A stretch of 64,000 nt of DNA from Cristatella mucedo (lineage: Eukaryota > Bryozoa > Phylactolaemata > Cristatellidae). The translations under genes were made by a program, and so were the position numbers. This document shows, piece by piece, positions 15,961-28,396 of this stretch (position 1 is the stretch's first letter; every line of letters begins with the position of its first letter). Below the pieces are notes generated by a model. That model searched no databases. It saw only the letters and a list, made by a program, of their open reading frames with translations, and was not told the origin of the DNA. The stretch is taken from contig WPIO01000001.1 of assembly GCA_009760855.2 (NCBI GenBank), positions 1,676,001 through 1,740,000 on the forward strand, in the 5' to 3' direction.

Positions 15961-16447
15961 GGTTATCGACGTCGAATGGCATTTCCTCACAGCTATGTGT
16001 TGTCAAGTTTAATGTTAAGTCATTACAGATGCCAAATTATGTACGCTGAACGTATTATGTTCGGATGTGAAATGCCCTATAGTTTTTACAGCTCATTACC
16101 GGACCGTCACAGCGATTACGCAGCCCTCCAGTTGTGTAATGGAACAGCCTACTGTGCAAACGCCCATCTAGTTGTGGCTTTCTCCACGAGCTACATGCCT
16201 TTCAAATCGCGTCGCCTATGGCGTATGCCATCTATTCGTTTCAGGCTCTCGGTAGATGCCAGAGCCGGCTGGCCAACTTGTCATGCCTCATGGAGATCGA
16301 GGCTTCCCAAGCAGACGCCTCGGCAGGCGGCTTGCCTCGCGTCTGTCGGTTAAGGGAGGTTACGGCTGACGACGTCCGACTTCTTAGGAAGCGAGTCGCC
16401 GGGAACGTGTGAGAGGAGGATGCATGAGAGTGCTGTGTCTTGCTTGC

Positions 16448-16521
<74 letters not shown>

Positions 16522-16560
16522 GTTTCTCTCTGCTCTCTCTGTCTCTCTCTCTGCCGGTCG
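16448..16560. repeat. (CT)n microsatellite
   Basis: A CT tract of about 65 bp followed by degenerate CTCTGT units. Confidence 0.97.
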
Positions 16561-17269
16561 CTCCCTCTCTCTCGGCGTGCTTGGGAGGCTTTGCGATGCT
16601 TCGATGCTGTGCTGCTACCCCGAGATTCGGTGGCGTCTGACAGACTTTGCAGGCTGCTCACTGCTTGTGCATTAATGTCGCAGAATTGTGAAGCTGCAGC
16701 TTAAATGAAATGTTGGATTGTAAGCGTATGGCTCACTTCCTTGGCTGACTAATGCGTTGTGCCAACGAGTAAAGTCTGGCCTGGGAGGCAGAGAAATAGG
16801 AGGACGTTGCTGGACCTGTTCTATGGAGTGGCCCCTGTACCAATCATTCAAGTGCTCAACCGGGAGGTGGGCTTTTGCCATTCCACGAGGCATCCTTGAG
16901 GCAAGGCAAGGCCTGAGGCTCCAGCTACCAGCTCAAGTGTACATGCTTAATTTTAATAGTAACAACAACGAGCAGTTCACTGCCTGTGGATTCGCTTTGC
17001 TATGTCATGGTAGTTCTGTCACGAAGACAATGCTGCACCTGCTTTCTGCTTGACGGAATTGCACCATCTTTCGGCATGACTGACTTTCTAGCTGTAATTA
17101 GTAGAGATAATACATTTGCATTGTTCCATGAGACAATTAAGTCTCCATCTTGGCATGTTAAGTATGGTTGAAAGTAGCTATGCTAATTGGATAATGATAA
17201 TGTGTAATGTCAGCACCCACAAGTGCACTGAGGACAGTTCACACGGACAGAGTGAATGCTGTGAGGTAT
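16561..17269. other. No recognised feature
   Basis: No exon, repeat family or RNA gene supported. Confidence 0.5.
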
Positions 17270-17686
17270 AGGTAGATTTACCTCGTACAAACCTTAAATC
17301 CTTAGGAGACCGTGCATTTAGCTCGTATGCTCCCACAGCCTGGAACTCCCTCCCGACCTGCATCAGAACATCCCCTGACCTGACCACATTTAAAAGAAAC
17401 TTAAAAACATACCTATTTAGGACAGCATTTAGTGGGTCCTTGTGATTCGTCCTCGATGTGCTTATGCGTGCTGACACTGTTCATGCTGCCACTAACCACA
17501 TTTGCATGCTGACCCAGTGCATGTAACCCCTAACCATGTTATTCATTTTGTTTGTTTTTCAAGCATGATTTTACTTACTATTCTATTGCGTATCACTTTG
17601 CAGCAAATGTAAAGCGCCTAGAAAGAGATTAAGTTCTCTGAGGGCGCTTTATCAAGTGCAATATTATTATTATTATTATTATTATA
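17270..17686 (+). mobile_element. L2-like LINE 3' end, well preserved
   Basis: Begins in the ORF2 C-terminus (segments for TNLKSLGDRAFSSYAP and AWNSLPTC), passes the ORF2 stop and 3' UTR, and ends in the conserved tail GCCTAGAAAGAGATTAAG plus (ATT)n. Confidence 0.85.
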
Positions 17687-17699
17687 GATTTGAAGCTTC

Positions 17700-18075
17700 T
17701 TGTTTTCAATGTCATCCTGTCAGGGGGTTTTGTGACGTCAGTGAGGAGTGCTAGGCTTTTGGAGCACACGAAATATAACACGATTGCTAAAGGATTTTAG
17801 TCTGATTAGGGATGCAGCTAAACGAATGAGTCAGAGAACTGGATGGTACGCAGCCTACACTGACACGGAAATCTTTCGAATGGGTGCTCAGGAGCAAGAC
17901 ACAGCTTCGACCTGATAGTGAGTGACAGAACCTTGATGTCGCTTCGTTGCTTGATGGGGAGCAAGTGCAGGATTGGCTGTAAGAGGTTAGTGTGGCACTC
18001 GTGACGTTGACGACAGATGAGTGCTGCTCCAGGATGGCTTAGTTCCAGGCTGACTAGTCAATGTCAAGGTTATGC
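17700..18075 (-). mobile_element. Older L2-like fragment in opposite orientation
   Basis: Minus-strand frames contain a degraded ORF2 thumb region in the same order as other copies (RLQLVQ-like, CR-CH-like, SRDAP-like segments) with many stops. It abuts the plus-strand tail. Confidence 0.5.
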
Positions 18076-18439
18076 CGGCCGAAATCCGGGCCTGAATAGA
18101 ATGAATGAGAGTGCCACAGCTAAACTAGTTTGAGCATTTGCGATATTGCATTTTAATTAGAAATTCCCTTCACTCAGGGCTCTCGGCCTTTGCCATGATT
18201 CGTCTCCGATCGGAGCAGAACTCAGAAGCTTGTCTATTCTATCGCTGCTGGTGCAGCTGCCACATTTGACCACTTTTCTCTGTCTGGTCTTCTCTGGGCT
18301 TCATATCAAGCCTCGAATCGGCTTAAACCCGTGTCCGGTATGCATGCCACTTCAGTCACTTGCACAAGCCTATCCATCTGATCTCCTTCCTACTTTAGTG
18401 TGCTCTCCTACCATCAGCTCCTCAATATCTAGTCATTTC

Positions 18440-18645
18440 TAGTCATTATAATAATAACTTTAGCAATAATTTTAATAATATTAAAAATAATTGTTATAAC
18501 GAATATAATAACCAATTGTAACAATAATAATTATTATAACGATAATTATAATTATTAATAATTTAAATATTATATATATAACAATAATTGTAATATTTAT
18601 AGCAATAACATATCTAACTATCCTATATCTAACCTATATTCTATC
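18440..18645. repeat. AT-rich low-complexity tract
   Basis: Mixed AATAAT and ATTATA units over about 200 bp; no tail or terminal repeat that would identify a transposon. Confidence 0.7.
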
Positions 18646-20229
18646 TAGTCATTTCGCCGTTCCTTGAACTAAATTGAAATATTTTGGTGATATAACCTTG
18701 AGCTCGAATGCACCGAAAGTCTAAAGCTGGCTTCCAGCGGCGTTCATGAACTGCAACGGCCTTGGATCTTTTGGGTCATTGGCTAATTGGGTCATTTCCT
18801 GTTTCGGTCAGCTTTCTCGACCAAGTGAACTTATTTTTGGCGATGATAGGTTTGTCCAAATGTGACAAGTCAATGTTTCCATTTCTCCCGAGTAAATATA
18901 AACCGTATTCATGCAACGTATACATTTGGTAAGAATAATTATTTAAGTAATTTAAGAATAGTTATGTTTTTAGGCAAAGCATGTAAACACGAGCTCCCAC
19001 TCCCAAACACAAACACACACCAAACATGCAGAAATAGCAGTGCTCATGAATATACGGGCACATAATTGCAAATATGTCCGCCCGTGAATATAATATATGT
19101 CTCCAATGAACGATAGTCATCCGTACAAGATGGCTGCGTGAATTTTAGTTGCTGCAAATCGACATGCACCATAGTTACAAAATTTCCCACTCGATTTAAT
19201 TCGTGAAAAAAGTGCCAATTAGTTTGCATACAGCGTTATTCTCTTACCAGCATAATCGTCCTATCTTTCTTTTGAACATTTTAGATCAAAGTTATGCGCA
19301 GACCCCTAATTGGATCAAATTTCTAGACCGCGTGTAGGTACACCTACAAGATGCTAAGACTAACCTAACAATAGTTATGGGAAAATCTATTGTCACCTGA
19401 AAGTATTCAGAGCTAATCCTCAAGATTTATTCGACGAACGTTGCTCCGATGACACGTGCAGGTAAGGTATGCGTAGTATTCCAAAACGAGTCGCCGCTTG
19501 ATGATATTACTTTCTCTCATTTCACCTCTGCTTAATTTCACGTAAGGAGCATTACCAAAGCCGGGCCTGCTTTGAGAGAATACGATAGCCTAACGCTCTT
19601 CCGGATTTGGTGACGTGGGTCGCAAAACGGGTGGAACAAATTAATAATGTTTTATCATTAGCATTCTCCAGCTATTATTATGTTGCAGTTAACGGAGCGG
19701 CTCGACACGTGACGCTCGCTAAGTCAGGCTACTCTTCCGAAGAGGCGTAGCAAGGGGTGCATAGGGCGGGACGCTCCGGGCGCCAAAGCCACGGGGCGCC
19801 ATAAAAGCAAAATATATTGTGCATATTTATTTTTAACTTTTTCATGAGAGAATACCTATCTTGGTTTCAAGCAAGTGCTTGTTTCAATGGACTTATAAGA
19901 CTTGATTGTTGCTGGCAGATCTAGTTTAGCATGTTTAGAGACTTAGACCGAGCTTTGTTGACGCCCTAACGGCACACATGCGACGGCACGGAAACACCGA
20001 GGGGCTTTAACCCTTAACCACGGCGTTTTCGGTTGGCGCTCGCAGTGAAAAACAAGCACTCGGCGGTTGGCTCCTCCGCCCGCGTTCCAACTGCGTCTGC
20101 CCGTCCGCTCGCCCCATCCTGCCTGCCACAGGCGGGCTGCGTCGTGCTGATGGCCAGCCCGGTCAGCTACGCCACGTCGAGGGCGAGCCAGCGTGCGCCG
20201 CGGCGGAGCACTGACACAATATTAGACCG
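18646..20229. other. Largely featureless; possible remnant of a hAT-like element near 19740
   Basis: No exon recognised. A short GC-rich segment (GGGCGCCAAAGCC...GGGGCGCC, 19776-19800) precedes by about 700 bp a hAT-type transposase fragment, and the two may be parts of one decayed element. Confidence 0.3.
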
Positions 20230-20234
20230 CGCAT

Positions 20235-20370
20235 GCATATATATCTAATATACATAATATATATCTAATATATATAATACATATCTAATATATATATCTA
20301 TATATATCTAACACACATATATATATATATATATATAATATATCAAATATATATATTAATATTATATATA
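20235..20370. repeat. (AT)n-like tract with ATATATCTA units
   Basis: Imperfect ATATAT and TCTAATAT repeats. Confidence 0.85.
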
Positions 20371-20469
20371 CCGCGCACGCATGGTAGGCTTACCTAGCTG
20401 GCTGTGCTAAGACAAATAAGCAGTCACGTCTGGCCATTTGTTAGGCGTCCAAAAGAGAATACTGTCCAG

Positions 20470-20770
20470 AAATGAGAAGGCAATTTTTGCGAAAGGTGAT
20501 AATCTCAGTCGGAGCTCATGCGGCCAATCAAGATTCCGTTGTCATTACCTTTTTTCGAACACTGGAGAGCACCTACGCATTCTTTTCAACGTCACCACTG
20601 AGGTGGGATGAACTGAAGAAAGTCTTAGCCATCGATGTCAAATGCGACTCTGCAACAAGGTGGAGTGCAAGAGTGGAGGCCGTGAAAGCTATCAGTGATG
20701 GACTGGACGGCATTGTCGGTCATTTGGAGCAACTGTCTGAGGATGGTTGCGTGCGCCTGCTGCTTCTGCT
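20470..20770 (+). pseudogene. hAT-type transposase fragment (DUF4371/ZMYM1-like)
   Basis: An open stretch of about 100 codons contains TFFRTLESTYAFFSTSPLRW and CDSATRWSARVEAVKAI. ZMYM1/TTF-type hAT transposases carry a comparable Y-FFS-S-RW ... L--TRWSAR-DA-KA pattern in the middle of the protein. The DDE residues and BED finger are not seen, and the frame ends after about 100 codons. It is therefore a fragment of a domesticated or dead element. Confidence 0.55.
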
Positions 20771-21429
20771 ATCGTAATCAGCAGGGCAGCATCCGGCCAC
20801 TGATGTATGCCCCGCCTGCAGCAGGTCAACTGACTCGGCACAGCGTCCGGCTCTTGGTGCAAGGGTGTTGCCCGCCACAGCTGCACTGCCCCATCTGCAG
20901 TGAGTCAGCCAGCTCGTACATGTACGCGTTGAGAGAAATAAAGACTGAGAGTCTCGTTCACCGCTCACGTCCTCGCTCGTGTCTCCGTGAGACTCCACAA
21001 ATACAGCCGCCGTCGGAGCCTCCGCATGTTATGCAGCAGGATACAAGTGGAGCACTTGACACGAGAAGTGAAGAAGGCGAGATTCCTGAAATTTCGCAGT
21101 TTGAACTTTAATTTTTTGTTTCTGCTGCCTTTTTCTGGTAAGCGTCTTAAGGAACATTGTCCACGCTCAAAAAACGAATCGAAAAATGAAATTCAATGAC
21201 GCCTCTTGTAACCTCCGCGTTCATGAGATTTAATGGTCAAGACTTCGAGAAGACCCGTGCCAAGAATCACTACCGGATGCCAAAAGAAGTTGTGAATTGT
21301 GAGGAGTTGCAGCTGAACGCAGAATCCGCCGAAGGACATAGATGTCTGGAGAGCTCTCTCAAGATGTTGGTCTCCCAGCAGAAAAGGAGATTTCAAGAAC
21401 AATATTCCAAGTGTCATACATCAATATAT

Positions 21430-22275
21430 CATCATATATCAAGTGTCATATTCCAAAGTGACCTCTCGTTAGACGACCACATCAGCTCCACAGTCAAATC
21501 TGCCTATTTTCAGCTTCATAAAATTGCTAAAATTAGGGCTTGTTTAGATAAGGATACCACGTCCAAGTTGGTCCATGCATTCGTGACATCCCGTCTCGAC
21601 TTCTGCAACTCACTGCTTACTGGCCTACCAGCATGTGCGATCAGGCGATTGCAGCTGGTGCAAAACTCTTCAGCTAGGCTTGTCTGTCGTGAGCGTCGCA
21701 GTTGCCACATTACTCCACTTCTCGCTGACCTGCACTGGCTACCAGTCAAGCAACGGATTGACTTCAAGGTTTTGTCGCTCACTTTTAGGTCCCTTCATTC
21801 TATGGCTCCAGCCTATCTGTCAGATATACTACCCCATCAGGCCAAGCATCGTACCATCCGCTTTTCGGAATCCAACAGTCTAGAAATACCTCATACAAAC
21901 CTTAAATCCTTTGGAGACCGTGCATTCAGCTCGTATGCTCCCAAAGCCTGGAACTCCCTCCCGACCTGCGTCAGAACATCCCCTGACCTGACCACATTTA
22001 AAAGGAACTTAAAAACACACCTATTTAGGACAGCATTTAGTGGGTCCCTGTGATTCGTCCTTGGTGTGCTTATGCGTGCTGACACTGTGCATGCTACCAC
22101 TAACCACATTTGCATGCTGACCCTGTGCACGTCACCTCTAACCATGTTCTGCTTGTAGTCATTGACTATGCTACAGCTAACCATTTGGCAGTGCTTCTTT
22201 TATAGCATGCTTAAAGTGGCTAGTAAGAGATTAAGTTCAATGAGAGTGCTATATAATGTATTATTATTATTTGTT
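21430..22275 (+). mobile_element. L2-like LINE, intact ORF2 C-terminus plus 3' end
   Basis: An uninterrupted frame ends at 22053 and encodes the C-terminal part of ORF2: DLSLDDHISSTVKSAYFQL, RLDFCNSLLTGLP, RLQLVQNSSARLVCR, HWLPVKQRIDFKVL and TFKRNLKTHLFRTAFSGS. These are typical of L2/CR1-clade LINEs. The catalytic RT core is absent (5' truncation). A 3' UTR, tail and short (ATT)n follow. This is the least-decayed LINE copy here. The same frame continues upstream to 21196 through sequence without LINE similarity. Confidence 0.85.
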
Positions 22276-22469
22276 ACACATTTTTACACATTTTCTCGGG
22301 ATTCGTGTCTAGTGGACGCAATCGTTTTTCATAAGCGCGGTAATCAAATGCATTGCCTCTCGATGACGAGCCAACGTAGTCGCACCGTTCCGAAGGAGTG
22401 CGGCGACGCGGCTCGCCGCAGTGGGCGCTCGTGCGCTTCGTTGCGCTTCCTTTTCGGACTGCTTTAACG

Positions 22470-22572
22470 CTTGCGCGCGCGCGCGCACCGGGCTTCCGAG
22501 CGCGCGCGCAGCTTCGGGCTCAGCGAGGAAACGGTGGCACCGCTTCTCTCTCTCTCTCTCTCTCTCTCTCCA
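22470..22572. repeat. (GC)n and (TC)n short simple repeats
   Basis: A GCGCGC tract at about 22473-22487 and again near 22500, then (TC)n at about 22544-22570, in a GC-rich segment. Confidence 0.85.
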
Positions 22573-22714
22573 CAGAGACTGGCGCGCCTTCAGCTCCGAG
22601 CTCTCCAAAAGCCCGCTGCTGCTGCTGCGCAGCGGCGGGCTTTTGTCGGGACCGGGTCGAAGGGCAAGGTCTGTAAGGTGGTTGTTCGATCGACGTGCAT
22701 TTGGAATATTAGTT

Positions 22715-22803
22715 GTAGTATCCCTTTGCAGCAAATGTAAAGTGCCTAGAAAGAGATTGAGTTCTCTGAGGGCGCTTTATCAAGTGCATTATTATTATTA
22801 TTG
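22715..22803 (+). mobile_element. L2-like LINE tail fragment
   Basis: Terminal tail GTGCCTAGAAAGAGATTGAG, then GAGGGCGCTTTATC and (ATT)n. Confidence 0.75.
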
Positions 22804-25199
22804 TTAACCTGCCTTCGCGACGCGACTTACTAATATTCCGCGTCATTAGTAGCTAAGTATAGCTAGCACGTCCTCATTGCCCCCGAACTTGCTTTGGTGG
22901 CACTTCCAAGGTGCTGACATGTCAAAGAATTTTTTATTTTCTTTATAGAAGTTCACGTCACGACTCCAAGCATCCTGCACCTTTTTAGTCGCTTGGCATA
23001 TTTGAATAGCGGCTAATGTTGTATCTGCTGATCCGACAAACAAGCTATGTTTGACTGAGGTTCGGTGAAAAACATGATCTTGACTCTTACAGGTCTTCAG
23101 AAGATTAACATAACGGCTACGGTGACATAATAGATAGCTTATGTAACTCTTGTTGTTTATGCCTATTTGAATGCTGATAGTTCACTTATTATTTGAGAAA
23201 TATCAATAAGTAAGTTGTGATGGAAGCTAAATCCCGTAGGATGGCGCATAACTACCCACCCCACTATCATTACTCCATGAAGCATGCTAAATTATCCAGA
23301 CTATGACAGCTGCGAGAGATTATTAATGGTTCCTGAGATATCGTTCCACGGAAAAAAGAATGACGTCTTTTGTATAGCACATCAAGAGAACTAAATCTCT
23401 ATCCTGGCGCTTTTCAATTTGCTGCAAAAGAATTTATATGGGAATGAGGTTGACTTTCTGTAATGGTCGCACAACTTTTGGCATTGTTGTCAATTAGACA
23501 TATTGCCAACTGCAAGCGGTGGTGATAGCAGTTATCGCTCATCTGCAGCTACACAATCAGGCTGCTAAATCACCTAATATTTAATTTTTTGTGTATAACG
23601 AATACATCGCAATAAACTTTAGACAAGAGGGAGTCTAGAAGACGGAGTACCAGTAGTCATAGATATCATATCATGTCATACTATGTCGTAGATGTCATAC
23701 CACGTCATAGATATCATATCACGTCGTACCATGTCGTAGATATCTTATATATATCGTAGATCTGCTACTTCAGTATAGTGAACGCTGCGAGCCGTTTCTA
23801 TCGTAATGTTGTAGCTAAATCACTGCATGGCCTGGTATAAGCTCTCTGTAGAAGCCGGCGTCATGCGATTTGACTCAAGCCTAGCACTGATTAGAGGCAG
23901 CTTTATGGAGGCACGATTGTGTGCAACTTTCTAAGAGGACGGAAAACCTATCAGCCAAACGTTTGGTGTCTGAGTTGTGCTACTGCTCAAAGTTGCCAAG
24001 CAAGTTATTCACAGACTGATAAATTACTTTGGTTATGAATCAAAGGGCTTTAACGTTTGAGTGAATAACAAGTACTAGCTTTTAGAGGCTTCCTAATGTG
24101 GGCATGGATGTAGCCTTTGAAGCTTGCTAGGTCTGAGTCAGACCTAGACTTCTAAAAACGAATTTTGATAATTTAAGTTACACGGGGCATCAAAGGTAGT
24201 GTTCTGGTAATTGAAAAGAAATCTTTTTGACTCTGCTCATAAGTTGAATCTAGGTGGGCTGACTAGCCCAAAGCTTCCCTACGTGTCGATCTCTTTCGCT
24301 GCTGCTCAATTATAAATAACTCACAAGAAGTGCTACCAAATATATGGGGAGCACTTCGCCCAGATCTCTAAAAAAATGTGGCTAACTACAAGCAAAGTAC
24401 GTCACACCAAATCAGGTCCTCTCTAAGCTCATGCAACATAACTTTATTCATTTTCGCTTAGCTTAGCAGTTAATAATTGAGTGAAAGCTTCTATAAGGGA
24501 ATCACAATTCCAAGTCAAATTCGTTACGAAAAACTTAACAGCCAATTCGTTTAATTCATTTGGCTTGAAAATACATGAGCTGTTTTAAAAGGCTTATTTT
24601 ATATAGAGATCTTTGGGACACATTTCCGCCTGGGTTATCACGGCTTAGAGCGAATTTCGCACTATTTCCTAGAGCAGTTGTACAGCCGGTTGCAAATGTC
24701 CAGTGTTATAAGATCTGAACTGATTGTACCTGATTCTCTCAGTAACATGTGGAAGATTAATTGTTCAACAATTGATTTGAAATTGACAGAAAGGCAGACA
24801 AGCAGGCATGCTGGCATGCGAAAAGTGCCAGCCGCCTGCCAGCTCTGAATATTAAAACTTGGAATAGTTTGGAAGTAGTGAGAGAATTTGATACGAAATT
24901 ACAGTGCAGGCCATGAACTTGATGGCGAAAATTAAATGAGATTACGGCCATGGTCACGACAGTTCATTCACTGTAAAATGTTTATTGACTTTTGCAAAAA
25001 CTTAAAAAAACTCAAATGTCTAGCTGCTAATGTGGGGAAGTAAAGACAAAAGCAGTGTGGTTAATGAAACGGCAAATTACACAAAGCTGCGATGAGAATA
25101 AGCAGAGGTGGCTCAACCTACCGCCTTAATTGGGTAGGATAGGATTGTCACGTGAACAGTGCATGTTCCTCAATTCATAAAGGGTTACTTTAATCATTA
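22804..25199. other. 2.4 kb without recognised genes
   Basis: AT-rich with stops in every frame. The one recognisable item is a family-B SINE fragment at about 23495-23545 (CTGCAAGCGGTGGTGATAGC). Short direct repeats of a CATGTCATA-like word occur at 23660-23740. Confidence 0.45.
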
Positions 25200-26400
25200 T
25201 AACGGATTATTTAGCTCTAATTGCAAATACCAGCGGCCCACTTTTTAGAGCTAGTATTAAAGGCAAAGCCCGTTTTGGCATCCAGGCTGGGGGACGACGT
25301 TTGCCCTCGCGGTGCGAACGCAGCTTTCGGGTCGTTCAATCTGACTCGAAAAAAATCGGCGAGCGAGTAAACCGCGAGGACTGCTTCAGCTGCACAGCGT
25401 TCGACGAGCGGCTTCTTCCTGGGACGCCGTATCACGTGACCCAAGGCGACGCTGGAAAGATCTACTGCGATGCCCATATCGGCGACGCGCAGTCTGTGAG
25501 GGAGTGTCGGAGCCGCGGCGGAGCCGTGAGCACTCGTTTTGCCGCGGCCGCCGCGGCGGCGGCCTGGTTCGTGCTCGCAGACGTTTTTTTCAGATTTTGT
25601 CGACGGGATAAGAAAAACCTGGCCTCTTTGTTTGTGGCCAGGAACAGGAAGAGCAGCAGCGATCGGCGCATGCGTGACCGCTAGGCTGGAGCGATCGTTC
25701 TGCCACTCTCGCAATCGTCATCGTTTCGCGCTGCGGCGCTGCGGAGGCGACGAACTTTGGTCCGGGCCTCTACGCCCCTACGCAGCCATTAGCGGCGGCA
25801 GCGTCTGTCGCCAGATCGACAGTCGCTGTCACGGCAAGCACTTTCGTTTCATTTCTAGCCTCCAAACTTGACCAGCACGACGGAGCGAGGCGGAAGACAG
25901 CGAGCATGGTGGGGCGGTCGTCGGTCGCAGAATTTCGCCGTCGTGTGAGGCGTCGCTCGCTCGCTCGCCAAGAATCTCTCGTCTGTCGCCTCCTTTACGA
26001 AAAAACTCCGCTCGCCGCCGCCTCAGTGCAGCCGATGCTTTGACCCGGACGAAGCCTCGATCAAACGGCAGTATTTAATGAAAACGGCTGAGACGAACGA
26101 TGCTAGCGTGTTTAATGAGTACGGATGAGACGAGCGGGGCGATCGCCGTACTCAGCGTCGTATCCGCACGGAACGTTCCGTTCACTTCCGTTCATAGACG
26201 CAAGCTCCGATCGCGCGCACGCGATAGCTTGGGTAAAGTAGGCCACCGAGCCTACTAGCTGTGACGTCAGGCGGTTCGGACTCGCTGTGACGAGATCTGC
26301 GAGCCGAGGCCGAAGCCGAGTACCGTTTGCCAATTACGGAAGTCTAGACGGCGTGGGACGTAAGTATAGACCATTAAAGTTTGGATGTGGTATCCTTATC
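25200..26400. other. GC-rich, CpG-rich island-like region
   Basis: Base composition shifts to GC- and CpG-rich, with polyalanine-coding GCC/GCG runs. It may be a promoter/CpG island with a first exon. One plus-strand frame (about 25360-25500) has a LIM-finger-like CFSC ... IYCDAH spacing, but two of the expected zinc ligands are missing. No exon model can be fixed. Confidence 0.35.
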
Positions 26401-26589
26401 CTCGTGAAAACATGCAGCGACTTCATTGATATGTCATTTGACGCAAATATATGGACCAGCTAACCAGCGCTCACTTTTGGTATCTTTATCTAAGCAGGCT
26501 CAAATCATTACAACGGCGAATCGACCTTGCTTGAGCAACCTTGCAGCTGCCGTGACTGGTATGAAAGTGACGTGCCGATCCAGTGAAAG

Positions 26590-26776
26590 GTCAAGACGGT
26601 TAAGGCGCTCGCCTCGAACCAAAGTCGAAGTGAATGAATTCGATGGCCGCGGGCTCGAACAGCGTGACGTTTATGAAGCTCCTGAGGGCGCTTTATCAAG
26701 TACTTTATTATTATTATTAGTAGTACCCCTGAATAGAGATTGATCTCTCGGGGTGCAATGCAAACGAATCCTATAA
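26590..26776 (+). repeat. SINE family A carrying an inserted L2-type tail
   Basis: The tRNA-like head (ACGGTTAAGGCGCTCGCC; GCGGGCTCGAACAG) runs into GAGGGCGCTTTATCAAG plus (ATT)n, which is the LINE tail. The usual SINE tail (CCTGAATAGAGATTGATCTC) then follows. The two tail types are side by side in one copy. Confidence 0.6.
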
Positions 26777-26954
26777 GAAGGTCGCTATTTAACCGGACGT
26801 TCGAGCTGCGATACTGTCAGAGGTCACTCTCAGGGTTAGCCTGTCGAATTTCCGAGTAATTTTTACTCTTGCCCTTAACTAGTAAGCCGAGCGGGCGGCC
26901 GAGCGGGCGGCGCGCGCAGAACGCACGCGTCCTGCCCATTGCCTTCGCGCAATT

Positions 26955-26955
26955 G

Positions 26956-26994
<39 letters not shown>

Positions 26995-27205
26995 CACTTG
27001 ATAAAGCGCCCTCAGAGAACTTAATCTCTCTCTCTCTAGGTGCTTTACATTTACTGCAAAGGGAAATGCAATTGAATGGTGAGTGAAATCATGCTTGATA
27101 AACAAACAAAATGAATAACATGGTTAGGGGTGACATGCCCAGGGTCAGCATGCAAACGTGGTTAGTGGCAGCATGCACAGTTTCAGCACGCATAAGTACA
27201 TGGAT
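26955..27205 (-). mobile_element. L2-like LINE 3' end
   Basis: Reverse-oriented (AAT)n, then the complement of the conserved tail and 3' UTR. 5'-truncated within the UTR. Confidence 0.8.
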
Positions 27206-28365
27206 AATGTCGGCGCGGCTACTAATCATCGCCTCGCGGTCAGACCTACTGAGCGGCAGGCCGAGGCGGCGACGAACCGCGTGCTAGCTCTAGCTAACGG
27301 GCCGAGAAAGGAGGCGACGGAGAAAGGTAGGTAGAGAGGTAGCGGGGACGGGGTGAAGGCGGAGGTGGAGGTGGAGGAGGTGGCTCGCGCAGAGGTCGAG
27401 GCACAACTTCCCTGACCTTCGACTCAATGCAACGGGCTTAGACGCTTCGAGATTCGAACCGATAGGCGCCGTTTTCTGGCGGTTTCGCGATCTTTCCTGT
27501 AGTTTCCTACTATTTCCGGCACTCGAATACTTCCCCTCAACAGCCGGAACGCATATAGGACATATACCGACGCATATACTACAAATAAATGTAAAATTCA
27601 AAGGAAAATACCAAGTTCTCTAATAGCGCTTTACAAATGTACTATTATTATTATATACAGACATGTGTAGGACATATATACGTTTACAGCCAGCTGTACC
27701 TACGCTAGTACCTCCGGCAGTACCAACTGTTTGCTTCGCGCCGCACGGATAAAAAGAGCGCCAAGCAAAAGTAAAAGTAAAGTAAAGGCTAACTGATATA
27801 ACAGCCTCGTTTACGGCAGGAGAGCATTCGAGGCAGCGAGAGAGCCGTGACTGCTCTCTCGCTGCTCTCGCGCTGCTCTCTCGCTGCTCTCGCGCTGCTC
27901 TCTCGCTACTCTCGCTGCTCTCTCACTTCCGCGCTCGCTGCGCGAGTCGATACACAATTGCCTCCTGCTGGTCACTGCGAACGCGCTACCTGAGTGAAAG
28001 GGTGAAAAGCACTTCGCAGGCAGAGAGCCGGTGAACTACAGAAGTCTTGCCTATTTGAACGAAGATGGAAGCAACGCGATTTTGAGTAGGTACGCACTGC
28101 ACGTGGCACCCGCGTGCAGTGCACGGCTAAGTGTCACTATAGCAACGATACAACATTTATGGCGCCCATTTTATCAATAATGTTCATTGCCCAATGACAA
28201 TAAAAAGAGCAGAGAGTTGAGTTTTCATATGACGACACGCAACTTCGATTTGCCCTCAGTCGAATTGAGAGCATGTGCTGCTAAGCACATGTGAATTTCA
28301 GCAATGCATTCGGTGAGGGAGTTGTGAGCTATAACTTAATTGCGTCAATAGTTCAACATGACGAG

Positions 28366-28396
<31 letters not shown>

